In this document: positions 28,090 to 36,509 of the stretch, piece by piece
Layout: each line of letters starts with the position of its first letter
How positions within the stretch are numbered: the first letter of the stretch is position 1
From: Corynebacterium freiburgense
Lineage (GTDB): Bacteria > Actinomycetota > Actinomycetes > Mycobacteriales > Mycobacteriaceae
NCBI RefSeq assembly: GCF_030408815.1
Contig: NZ_CP047355.1
Location: 1,054,001 to 1,118,000, forward strand
DNA: 64,000 nucleotides
Reading direction: 5' to 3'
Program-made: the position numbers and the translations under genes
The notes under the pieces: model-generated
The model's input: the letters and a program-made list of their open reading frames with translations, nothing else
Databases searched by the model: none
What the model was told of the DNA's origin: nothing

Positions 28090-29073
28090 CTAGTCGTTCC
28101 TATATCCGGGGATTTCGGAGGGGGAGGAGAGGTCGATGGTGTATTTAATATTTTGGATTCGATCGGATGCTCCGACACGAAGTAACCTAGGGAACTCGTT
28201 CACAACATCAAATGTGTGTTGCTCACAGAATCTGTATCGTCTGAGTTCGTTCTTTGTTTCTTCGGTATGCAGATATCCAATCTCGGCGAGTTGGTTTAAT
28301 AACTCTGGCCCCGAAACATGTGGATGCTTCACAATCCGATCCACAATCCCAGGAAGTGTGACTTCCCCGGTAGGGGTCGCCTCGTATTTTCGCACAACGA
28401 GCCGAAGCGGGATATCAGTGGTTGGTGTTAACTGCTCATCGCCATGAATTTCTACAAACAAGCCGTTCCGGTTGGTAGTCGCTTTACATTCAATACTTAA
28501 ATCGTCGAAGCGAAAATCGTGTCTGGCTTTATCTGAGCCGGTCCACCGCAAAAAAGCGATTTCCCCACGCTCTTCTAATAGCTGCTCCAGCAACTCCAAT
28601 TCTGCAATGAGCCCAGTTTCTTCCTCTGGGGTCAAAACCTTGGTAGTCGCCCGCGATAAAAGATCCCGCCAGCGCTTTAACAATGCCGACGCCGTGAGCG
28701 CAGCCTGATCAGGATTTGTTACGGCCTTGTCTAAAAAATCGTCACAAAACACTTCAAACACACTGCGCAATGCAGGCTGCTTTAACGTTAATAACGCGCA
28801 AGGCTGATTGCGGTATTCATCACGGCTAAGCGTTAAACTCGGGCTCCGAGTATCTGTGGTGAATTTCCTGGCTACTTCTTCATCCATTGGAATCTGCAAA
28901 CCAATGCAGCGTTCATCATTGATAAACGCTGATATCCGCCCGAGTGCGCTAATTACACCAGTAGGGATAATAAGCCGCGCAAAAGGAGAACGCTCCCCAG
29001 AGCTCGCACGCTCAAACAGCGCTTGAAAAAGCTCCGCTGACGGAATGGGTTTAGGCTCGATCACTAGACTCAT
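28090..29073 (-). CDS. PD-(D/E)XK nuclease-like protein (DUF4420 type)
   Basis: 327 residues from the ATG at 29073. The longer open frame to 29154 lies inside the Z1 gene; a GTG at 29064, with GAGG nine bases upstream, is an equally good start. The core is TGLIAELELLEQLLE (Glu158), then SDKARHDFRFDDLSIECKAT with Asp186, Glu195 and Lys197, the D-(x)n-E-x-K pattern of restriction-type nucleases. A conserved SGPELLNQLAEIGY segment follows. DUF4420 proteins accompany Z1 and GHKL genes. It probably cuts DNA as the effector; the substrate (phage or modified DNA) is not evident. Overlaps the Z1 gene by 23 bases. Confidence 0.85.
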   Translation of the reverse strand: MSLVIEPKPIPSAELFQALFERASSGERSPFARLIIPTGVISALGRISAFINDERCIGLQIPMDEEVARKFTTDTRSPSLTLSRDEYRNQPCALLTLKQPALRSVFEVFCDDFLDKAVTNPDQAALTASALLKRWRDLLSRATTKVLTPEEETGLIAELELLEQLLEERGEIAFLRWTGSDKARHDFRFDDLSIECKATTNRNGLFVEIHGDEQLTPTTDIPLRLVVRKYEATPTGEVTLPGIVDRIVKHPHVSGPELLNQLAEIGYLHTEETKNELRRYRFCEQHTFDVVNEFPRLLRVGASDRIQNIKYTIDLSSPSEIPGYRND

Positions 29074-31810
29074 CCTCGAGTTTCTTGCCATCACTGGCTT
29101 CCGCGCTCGCATACTCATCATCCAAAGCCTCATAGGCTTCCAAAATCTGGGCATCTGGTTCTACTGCAGAAACATACTCAACACCCGATTCGCGGTTCGC
29201 AGAGGTCGGGAAGAAGATTGCAATTCCGATAACGTCATCTACTGCGTTAAGATCAACGCGCTCGAATGAAATTGAGTGTCGTGAAAGAGGTTTTGGTGTT
29301 GCTGGGGGATTTGGCGCTTTGGAATCTTTATTGATGACGTAAATGGCTAGGTGGGCTGTACCAATACCCGCATAATCGTCATGAGTGGCTCGAATTACTG
29401 CGTCACGCCTTGTGGGATTTTCCTTTACTTTGGAGGTGACGTCAGCGATGATCTGATGTCGGGTCTCATTATCAACTGGTAAATCGTTTAACCGATGCAG
29501 CGGAGGAGCCAGTGCTCGAATTTGAGCATCTGTTGTGGTCTCATTCTTAAGTTTTGAACGTCGGACTTTATGTACAAAAAGACCCGGTCCCACTTCGCGA
29601 GTGCCTTGTGCTTCGCTTGCCAACCCGAAGAAAGAAATATTCCATTTTCCTAGAGTTTTGGCATTTAATTCGTTTTGAATGTAATCGCGAATTAGCGCAC
29701 CACGACGTGAACCTAATCGGAAATCGTCATCAAATTCATACTCACTTAAGAACTTAAGCACGGTTTCGGTGGGTGCACTGCGGAAAACGGTCGTTCCGTT
29801 ATCGAGCTTTTCTTGCATTACATTGTGGCTTTGTAAAGACTCAACAAAATTCCAAGTAGCGTCGAGATTATTTTGCAGCCATTCTTTGTCGCCAGCTTTG
29901 AATCGGACTGTCTGGACTTGTTGCCCAGAAAAGCTTGCGGTCATATTGATAGAATCTTGCATTTTGGCTCGTGCAGTAATCATCATTGCGGGATGTTTAC
30001 GGATTTTCGCTTGAACTTGAATCGGGGTCGAGCCTTCACGCGCATAGACGGCAAGTTCCTGGCGAAGATCGGTTTCAATTAAAGCCAAATCACGGAACCA
30101 CAAAGCGAGTTCAGCGGGCATCCAAATACGTGGGAGATCTTGGTAGCCATTACGGAATCCAAACCAGCGACCCATCTGTAATAAGGTGTCAAAGGCACTG
30201 GCTTGCCGTACGAAGTACGACGAGATTAATCCCTCAAGCGTTAATCCGCGGGAAAGTGTGTTACCGCCAATTGCAATGACTGTTTCTGGTTCTTCATCAG
30301 TATAAATAAGCCGGTCGTCAGATTCCGCATTGTCAACGATGACGCGAATCTTTGATAAAACTTCTGGAATTCGTGGCTTGATCTCGTTGAAAGATACAGG
30401 TTCTAAATCGAATTCACTGGCAGTAACTGCTGAGGTCTCGCTTTCCCACTGTTCAAGCCATTCCGGGGGGATATTATTGGCAGTAATTGTGGAGCGTAGT
30501 TCATTGATTTCTTGTGTAATTAGGTACTCAAGATTCAAGTGATGCTCTGTAAGCATCGAAGTGTGCACCAGCATTGACGAGTGTTTATTTTTATCACCGC
30601 GAATCCAGCGTGCGGCGGTCGCCATGATAAACCAACGGATTGCGTCCCGTAAGCCGAATCCAATTTCGGCGGACCAATCCTGGGATGCTTTACGGCTAGT
30701 TGGTGGCTTGATTTTCTCTACTTCCGAATCAGCGATGATTCGGATCATGTCGTGGCCGCTACCATGAATTTCAGAGCGCTCTTCACCATCGAGTGGATCT
30801 CTACCAAACAGCGCTTCAGCCCCAAAATATCCATCTGGCTCAGGGAGAACGTGGATGAAATTTGACGGGTAAAGATCGTCAGTCTTATTCGGGTTAATCA
30901 ATACATTTGCGAATGGCGTCGCGGTATAGCCGATGTAGACAGTTTTCCGGTGGGCGAGGAGGTCACTGATCTGTTGGTTAATCGCAGAGCGGCGCCCTTT
31001 AGCCCGTGGCGAAACATCGATGCTTGCTTGGTCTGCTTCGTCATCGATCACAAGAATTGGGCAACTATCGCCGAGCATTCCGGCCTGAGCGATCCATCGG
31101 TTTAGTGCCTTGAGGCGTGTGGTGTTTTTCTTCACGACCGCTATGAAGCGTGTATCAGGATCTTTCAGACGCTGCGGGTTATCGTCGCCCCAAAAATCGT
31201 GGTCAATGGTTGTGAGGCGGTGCCATTTGCCGTGGTCATTGAGGATGAGTTGTTGCTCGAGCCTGGCCTGGGTTTGTACTCGAAGGTTTTCGGTCATACC
31301 CGTAAGCACAATAATAAGGCGATATCCAACATCTGCTGCTTTGGCAATTACAGACATGAAATTCGTAGTTTTGCCGCTTTGCACATATCCGACCACGAGG
31401 CCTTTAAGGTTGAAAAATTCAGAACCGTTTGCCGGACGTAACGATTGAATTATCGCTGTAGAACTTTTGTCCACTGATTCGACAGCCTGTCCGATAGCCT
31501 TAGATACATTTAATCGAACCGGCGGCCAGTATGTGTCGATATTTAGGTCTGGTCCGACATACCAAGATGAACCTTCTTCTCGTTCTTCGACGAGGGTAAT
31601 GAATTTGCTTAGGTCACCGTCAAGTCCATGCTGGTTCAACATCCGCTTGACAAGGGTTTCCGCTGCTGACAGCTCGGGATTGGGTCCATATATTCGTTGC
31701 AGTCTTGCTACGGCTGCATCAACGGTTAATCCGCCTTTGATAAAGAGTTGGATATTCTCGCAGTATTCACGAAGATCTTCATCATTAATTGGATCATTTT
31801 CGTTGGCCAT
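29051..31810 (-). CDS. Z1-domain ATPase (helicase-like), first gene of the defence-like operon
   Basis: 919 residues. Superfamily-2-like motifs: GYVQSGKTT (141-149, Walker A), LIIVLTGMTENLR (about 165), VIDDEAD (254-260, Walker B), GYTATPF (294-300, motif III), GGNTLSRGLTLEG (515-527, motif V-like) and QMGRWFGFRNGY (545-556, motif VI-like). This is the Z1 signature. Unlike some relatives, its Walker A and DEAD residues are intact, so it can probably hydrolyse ATP. AAAGGAAAA precedes the ATG. As the first and largest gene it probably drives the motor function of the complex, moving on or remodelling DNA. I infer defence from the gene company, not from direct evidence. Confidence 0.9.
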   Translation of the reverse strand: MANENDPINDEDLREYCENIQLFIKGGLTVDAAVARLQRIYGPNPELSAAETLVKRMLNQHGLDGDLSKFITLVEEREEGSSWYVGPDLNIDTYWPPVRLNVSKAIGQAVESVDKSSTAIIQSLRPANGSEFFNLKGLVVGYVQSGKTTNFMSVIAKAADVGYRLIIVLTGMTENLRVQTQARLEQQLILNDHGKWHRLTTIDHDFWGDDNPQRLKDPDTRFIAVVKKNTTRLKALNRWIAQAGMLGDSCPILVIDDEADQASIDVSPRAKGRRSAINQQISDLLAHRKTVYIGYTATPFANVLINPNKTDDLYPSNFIHVLPEPDGYFGAEALFGRDPLDGEERSEIHGSGHDMIRIIADSEVEKIKPPTSRKASQDWSAEIGFGLRDAIRWFIMATAARWIRGDKNKHSSMLVHTSMLTEHHLNLEYLITQEINELRSTITANNIPPEWLEQWESETSAVTASEFDLEPVSFNEIKPRIPEVLSKIRVIVDNAESDDRLIYTDEEPETVIAIGGNTLSRGLTLEGLISSYFVRQASAFDTLLQMGRWFGFRNGYQDLPRIWMPAELALWFRDLALIETDLRQELAVYAREGSTPIQVQAKIRKHPAMMITARAKMQDSINMTASFSGQQVQTVRFKAGDKEWLQNNLDATWNFVESLQSHNVMQEKLDNGTTVFRSAPTETVLKFLSEYEFDDDFRLGSRRGALIRDYIQNELNAKTLGKWNISFFGLASEAQGTREVGPGLFVHKVRRSKLKNETTTDAQIRALAPPLHRLNDLPVDNETRHQIIADVTSKVKENPTRRDAVIRATHDDYAGIGTAHLAIYVINKDSKAPNPPATPKPLSRHSISFERVDLNAVDDVIGIAIFFPTSANRESGVEYVSAVEPDAQILEAYEALDDEYASAEASDGKKLEDESSDRA

Positions 31811-32112
31811 CCGCGGTTTTCCTTTGCGTCCCCAAGAGTATTTTTGGATTCATGTGTCCTTTTAAGATCAACTTAGATTATCCTTAAGGCCCCTTTGCTG
31901 GGTGCATACTCGGAAATTGATGTAAAAGCCCTTGATAAGGCTACCCACGTTGATACCCCCGAACCGTGACTTTGTGTACAACAGTTATTTTTTCGGGCGT
32001 CGATAAGCGTATGCATTTATGAAGAGTGGCGTTTCGCCATTTTGTGTCACGTTAGGATGCTGGTCACACTGGTTTTACGATTAGTTGTGCAATAGCGTAA
32101 CGTGGACGTGCA
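31811..32112. other. Divergent promoter region between the Z1 operon and deaD
   Basis: 302 bases. The left 60 carry the Z1 ribosome site and promoter. The right part is a possible long leader of deaD; it contains TGGCG-TTT-CGCCA followed by TTTT (32027-32043), a tiny hairpin that could pause or attenuate transcription. Long structured leaders are common for cold-induced RNA helicases. No clear operator was recognised. Confidence 0.4.
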
Positions 32113-34167
32113 ATGAGCATTACCGATAACGTCACCGGCGGCGTAGAAGAGCCGGACAACGTCATTTTGTCGGAATCTCAGGAAACTTCGCAGGATGGGG
32201 CAGTTGACGCTGCCGAAGACATCAGGGATGCGAATACTTCTGAGGACACCGGCTCCACGCAAGGTTTCGAAAACCTGGGTCTTCCCTCGGAAGTTCTTTC
32301 CGCAATCCAGAAGGTGGGCTTCGAAACTCCGTCCCCTATCCAATCTCAAACTATCCCGGTGCTGATGCAGGGCCGCGATGTTGTAGGTTTGGCGCAGACC
32401 GGTACGGGTAAAACCGCCGCGTTCGCTCTTCCTATCCTCGCGCGTATCGACGCCGCGGTACGTGCGCCGCAAGCTCTCGTGTTGGCCCCCACACGCGAAC
32501 TGGCGCTACAAGTAGCTGACTCGTTCCAATCTTTTGCCGATCACCTTGGCCGATTGAACGTGTTGCCGATTTACGGCGGCCAAGCATATGGCATTCAACT
32601 TTCGGGTCTCCGTCGCGGTGCCCATATTGTTGTTGGAACACCTGGTCGTGTTATCGACCACCTTGAAAAAGGCTCACTAGATATTTCCGGTCTGCGCTTC
32701 TTAGTGCTTGATGAAGCCGATGAAATGTTGAATATGGGTTTCCAAGAAGATGTGGAACGCATCCTCGCCGATACCCCGGATGAAAAACAAGTTGCGCTGT
32801 TTTCTGCCACTATGCCAAATGGAATTCGGCGTCTGTCTAAGCAGTACCTGACTGACCCGGTAGAAATCACCGTTAAAAGCGAAACCCGCACAAATACAAA
32901 TATTTCACAGCGGTACCTTTCAGTAGCTCACCGCAATAAACTTGATGCCCTTACCCGCATTCTTGAAGTTACTGAATTTGAGGCCATGATTATGTTCGTG
33001 CGCACCAAGCACGAAACCGAAGAATTGGCCGAAAAGCTCCGTGCCCGTGGCTTCTCAGCAGCCGCCATTAATGGCGATATCGCCCAAGCCCAGCGCGAAC
33101 GTACTGTTGATCAGCTCAAAGATGGTCGTTTAGACATTCTGGTAGCAACTGATGTTGCCGCGCGCGGCCTAGACGTAGAACGTATTAGCCACGTATTGAA
33201 CTACGATATTCCACACGACACGGAATCCTATGTTCACCGCATTGGCCGAACCGGCCGCGCGGGCCGCACCGGTGAAGCAATCCTTTTTGTGACCCCACGC
33301 GAACGTCGTATGTTGCGCTCAATTGAACGTGCGACAAATGCGAAACTCGTGGAAATGGATTTACCGACGGTCGACGAGGTTAATGACTCCCGCAAAGCCA
33401 AGTTTGCGGATGCCATTACGGAGTCACTCGAAGATAACCAACTTGCAGTATTCCGAAACCTTGTAAAGGCATATTCGGAAGAACACGATGTTCCTTTGGA
33501 AGACATTGCAGCCGCATTGGCAACGCAAGCCCAAGCCGGCAATGAATTCCTTATGAAGGAACCACCACCAGAACGACGCCGCGACCGTGGCGAACGCCGA
33601 GGACGTGACCGGGACCGTTTTGAACGGGATCGGGGAGATCGCTTTGACCGAGATCGTGGTGGCGACCGCTTCGACCGCTCCGGTAAGGAAATGACCGTTT
33701 ATCGGCTCGCGGTAGGCAAACGCCAACATGTACGTCCAGGTGCAATTGTTGGTGCGCTTGCTAATGAAGGTGGCCTCAATTCACGTGACTTCGGCCGCAT
33801 TAGCATTGCTGTAGATCACACACTTGTAGAGCTTCCAAAAGACCTTCCACAAGAAGTCTTTGATGCGCTCGAGGACACCAGGATCTCCGGACAACTTATC
33901 CATATTGAGCCCGATCCAGGTGCACCAAAGGGTCGTCCAGCCTTCCACCGTAAAGGTGGCCGATTCGATCGCGACAACGATCGTGGATTCCGTGGTGGAC
34001 GTGGCGAACGAGGTGGCCGTGGTCGCGACGGACGCGATGGGTTCCGTGACCGCGATCGTGGAAACTTCCGCAAGCGTGATTACAACCGTGAAGACCGCAG
34101 TTTCCGCCACCGTGATCGTGGAGATCGCGGCAGCCAAGGTCATCGCCACCATGGTGGTGAAGACTAA
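32113..34167 (+). CDS. deaD: ATP-dependent DEAD-box RNA helicase with C-terminal RNA-binding domain
   Basis: 684 residues. All motifs are present: Q-motif GFETPSPIQSQTIP, AQTGTGKT, PTRELALQ, TPGR, DEAD, SAT, ARGLDVERISHV and HRIGRTGRAG. After the core come a helical DeaD extension, an Arg/Asp-rich RDRGERRGRDRDRFERDRG-type linker (shown in part), a DbpA/CsdA-type RNA-binding domain (VYRLAVGKRQHVRPGAIVGA, HTLVELP) and a long Arg-Gly-Asp-rich tail ending HHGGED. It unwinds structured RNA in ribosome assembly and cold adaptation. The N-terminus has an acidic leader of about 45 residues. Ends in its own terminator. Confidence 0.94.
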   Translation: MSITDNVTGGVEEPDNVILSESQETSQDGAVDAAEDIRDANTSEDTGSTQGFENLGLPSEVLSAIQKVGFETPSPIQSQTIPVLMQGRDVVGLAQTGTGKTAAFALPILARIDAAVRAPQALVLAPTRELALQVADSFQSFADHLGRLNVLPIYGGQAYGIQLSGLRRGAHIVVGTPGRVIDHLEKGSLDISGLRFLVLDEADEMLNMGFQEDVERILADTPDEKQVALFSATMPNGIRRLSKQYLTDPVEITVKSETRTNTNISQRYLSVAHRNKLDALTRILEVTEFEAMIMFVRTKHETEELAEKLRARGFSAAAINGDIAQAQRERTVDQLKDGRLDILVATDVAARGLDVERISHVLNYDIPHDTESYVHRIGRTGRAGRTGEAILFVTPRERRMLRSIERATNAKLVEMDLPTVDEVNDSRKAKFADAITESLEDNQLAVFRNLVKAYSEEHDVPLEDIAAALATQAQAGNEFLMKEPPPERRRDRGERRGRDRDRFERDRGDRFDRDRGGDRFDRSGKEMTVYRLAVGKRQHVRPGAIVGALANEGGLNSRDFGRISIAVDHTLVELPKDLPQEVFDALEDTRISGQLIHIEPDPGAPKGRPAFHRKGGRFDRDNDRGFRGGRGERGGRGRDGRDGFRDRDRGNFRKRDYNREDRSFRHRDRGDRGSQGHRHHGGED

Positions 34168-34205
34168 ACCATAATATTAGGCGGCTACAACGCTCGCTTA
34201 AATTT

Positions 34206-34249
34206 ACCGCCAGGTGTAAACGCCCAGGAATGGGCATGCACCTGGCGGT
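34206..34249 (+). terminator. Terminator of deaD
   Basis: ACCGCCAGGTG pairs with CACCTGGCGGT and encloses a second small stem GCCC/GGGC. It lies 38 bases past the deaD stop; the following tract (CTCTCATTTCT) is only partly T-rich. Confidence 0.75.
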
Positions 34250-34622
34250 CTCTCATTTCTGGGTGCCAGTTACCCATTCAATTGGGGCTCTCGAAAATAG
34301 AGCTTTGGGGGGCAGGTATGACGTAGGGGTAGGGCCACCTCAAACAGTCAAAGATTGCGCGCGATAATTTGATCTTTCAGATATTTCTTGTAGATTAACT
34401 AGAGGCATATGTGCTAACTGCTAGTTGATATCAAGATATAGGCCCTGTTTGCACAGTTGCTTCTTATCAACTCCGGGGGTGCATGGTAGGGGGTATGAAA
34501 AAGCTGTATACCTGCGATAAGAGAGTGATTAAAGGTGACAGAGTTATTTATGTTGTTGATGTGAAGTTGTTGAGTTATGCTGGTGGTACCGCGTATTTGG
34601 GAATTGGGCCTAGAAAAGCGGG

Positions 34623-34658
34623 ATCCCTCGCAATAGTCATTGCATTATTGCGAGGGAT
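34623..34658. terminator. Isolated perfect 13-bp hairpin
   Basis: ATCCCTCGCAATA pairs exactly with TATTGCGAGGGAT around a 10-base loop. No annotated gene ends here, so it may terminate an unseen small RNA, or be a remnant. Confidence 0.45.
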
Positions 34659-34722
34659 GTTCACACATATTTCAAGACTTAGCGCGGCAGGATATACGCC
34701 ACGTTAACATCAGGTAAAACAT

Positions 34723-34766
34723 AAGCTGTCTTGGTGGATTTGGTTATAAATCCACCAAGACAGCTT
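34723..34766. terminator. Terminator of the coiled-coil surface protein gene
   Basis: A 19-bp perfect stem (AAGCTGTCTTGGTGGATTT with its complement) and a 6-base loop, 29 bases past the stop of the minus-strand gene. Read from either side it could stop transcription. Confidence 0.8.
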
Positions 34767-34795
34767 TCAGCATATATACGGATGTACGGGCGTTA

Positions 34796-36202
34796 TTAGC
34801 CTAAAAAGCCAAGGCTCTTCAAAATAGTAATTAGCAGTACACCAATTGTGGAGAAGCTCAAAATGTTCTCTAAGAAGCTATAGAACCCATTACGCTTTGG
34901 TTCTTCCTTTTTAGGCTCTTCCTTCTTATCTGTGGTGGGCTTGCTGCTTTGCGGTTTCTTAAGTGCGTCCTCAGCGGCTTTCTTGGCAGCTTCGGCTGCT
35001 TTTTGTGCAGCCTCTGCAGCGGTCCTTGCTTCTTGGGCAGACTTCAGATCAGCTTCTGCTTTCTTCGAGGCTTCCTCAGCTTTCATACGATCAGCTTCTG
35101 CCTGCTTTGAAGCCTCTTCGCTTTTCTTCGCAGCTGCTTCCGATCGGGCAGCAGCTTCTTCGGCTTTTTTAGCAGCTTCAGTTGCCTTCTGAACAGCCGC
35201 TTCTACCTCAGCTGCTTTCCCTGCATCTTTTTTCGCAGCATCAGCGCTAGCTTTTGCCTCATCGGCGGCTTTTTGTGCAGCCTCTGCGGCTTTTTTGGCC
35301 TCTTCAGCGCTCTTTTCAGCTGAATCCGCAGCGCCAGGGTCCGCTGGTGCTGGTTGGGTGGTGGTTGGATCCGCTGGTGCTGGTGCGGTATTGATTGGGC
35401 CGAATTCGGCTTCCAAAGCTTTTTCAGTTTCGCGAGCAGCTGTCTTGGCGGCTTCGACATTAAGTTGCTCAAGAGTGGTTGGGCCATACACTTTGATCCC
35501 AGGCAATGAGGCTAAAGTGTATTCGACCTTCAGTTCGGCTTGGGCAATAAAGTCGGCTCGGATGGTCCAATCGATGATGGAGAATGCATCAATTTCAGTA
35601 GGATCGGTTTTGCCTTGCTTGAGGAGATCATTGATGTCCTTGATACGCCCATAGCCCTCGTTGAAGAATTTGTGGCGCAGGTTCCAGTCACTTGCATCGG
35701 CGTCTGAGGAAAAGGCCTTTTTGCGAGCGTATTCGGTAGCGGTACCCAAAATCGTTGTGGCTTTATCGGTAGTGTCTGGATTAAAGCCAACTTTGGAAAT
35801 ATCGATTTTGCGGGCTTCCTCGTTGCCTTCAGCCTTGAGTATGGCAAGCGCTACGCGACCCTTTGCGGCGTAGCAAGCCGCTTCTGAATAATCAGCAGCG
35901 TTGCGCATGTCTCGTGTTGCATTGACATAATCATCGTATTTTTGAATAGAAGAAGCGGTGTGGTAAAGATGTCGAGCCTTAGAAACCCGCAGATATGTGT
36001 TGATTTCATTGGCGTATTTATCGGCATCCGGAGCCTTCTGAATGTTGTAGATATCCGGAACCGTATCATCGTTCTGAGCACGAGCTTGCGCTAGGGAAAC
36101 ATGGCTTACTGCCGGCAAAAATTCCGGGGAAACTGCGACCAGGCCACTGAGGGCCATTGAAGTAGCAAGTGCAGCGGCGGGAATTCTATAGGTCTTTTTC
36201 AC
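34796..36202 (-). CDS. Secreted coiled-coil surface protein, iron-box upstream
   Basis: 468 residues from the GTG at 36202 (KKTYRIPAAALATSMALSG); GGAG lies eight bases upstream, and the longer frame adds 15 residues without a signal pattern. Signal peptide: KK, hydrophobic core, cleavage near SLAQA or ARAQ. Residues about 45-275 are a globular helical domain without a family I know. A Pro/Thr/Ala hinge (APAPADPTTTQPAP) leads into about 130 residues of Ala/Lys/Glu heptads (EEAKKAAEAAQKAADEAK and so on), a long coiled coil. The end has a Lys/Glu linker and one hydrophobic helix (IGVLLITILKSLGFLG), so it probably spans the wall and is anchored in the membrane. No LPxTG motif. An iron-responsive role is suggested by the DtxR-like box. 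Confidence 0.87.
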   Translation of the reverse strand: MKKTYRIPAAALATSMALSGLVAVSPEFLPAVSHVSLAQARAQNDDTVPDIYNIQKAPDADKYANEINTYLRVSKARHLYHTASSIQKYDDYVNATRDMRNAADYSEAACYAAKGRVALAILKAEGNEEARKIDISKVGFNPDTTDKATTILGTATEYARKKAFSSDADASDWNLRHKFFNEGYGRIKDINDLLKQGKTDPTEIDAFSIIDWTIRADFIAQAELKVEYTLASLPGIKVYGPTTLEQLNVEAAKTAARETEKALEAEFGPINTAPAPADPTTTQPAPADPGAADSAEKSAEEAKKAAEAAQKAADEAKASADAAKKDAGKAAEVEAAVQKATEAAKKAEEAAARSEAAAKKSEEASKQAEADRMKAEEASKKAEADLKSAQEARTAAEAAQKAAEAAKKAAEDALKKPQSSKPTTDKKEEPKKEEPKRNGFYSFLENILSFSTIGVLLITILKSLGFLG

Positions 36203-36247
36203 GAGGAGTGCTCCAAGGCTAGGGGAGAAATGTATGAAAACGCTCAC

Positions 36248-36266
36248 TTAGTGAACGCTAACCTAA
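36248..36266 (-). promoter_or_regulatory. Candidate DtxR (iron repressor) box
   Basis: TTAGTGAACGCTAACCTAA matches TWAGGTTAGSCTAACCTWA at 15 of 19 positions, with one half perfect. On the minus strand it lies just after a -10-like TACCTT with TTAACT 17 bases further up, so a bound repressor would cover the start of transcription. It sits about 45 bases before the GTG of the coiled-coil gene. The remainder of the 307-base gap 36203-36509 holds no gene. Confidence 0.55.
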
Positions 36267-36509
36267 CGGCAAGGTACACGCTTATGTGAATTTAAGTTAA
36301 CTTTGATTTTTGCTTAGGTATTTATCTAAGAAATGACCAGCATCGTTAGTCGCTTATCATACTATTCTCGCCCCCGAAAGGGTGCCCCCTGGGGCTGGTT
36401 TCATTATCGAACAAACCTACAAATTTCATGCAAGTTATGTTAGTCAAGTGTGTTTGAGTTACATTTGAGAAAATTGAATCCAGTGTGATTTAAGTTAATT
36501 ATTGAGTAA

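Larger units (their letters stand above)
34168..34795. other. Long intergenic stretch with three hairpins
   Basis: 628 bases without a supported gene. It holds the deaD terminator (34206-34249), an isolated 13-bp perfect hairpin (34623-34658) and the terminator of the surface-protein gene (34723-34766). The only open frame (34483-34707) is judged spurious. A small RNA ending at 34658 is conceivable. Confidence 0.5.

Noticed and set aside
34483-34707. 74-residue frame (or 70 from an ATG at 34495)
   Set aside because: A perfect 13-bp hairpin lies inside it, the purine run is too close to the ATG, and no recognisable protein features appear.
36313-36330. Palindrome CTTAGGTATTTATCTAAG as a second DtxR box
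   Set aside because: The half-sites are three bases too close for DtxR, and the central bases do not fit.
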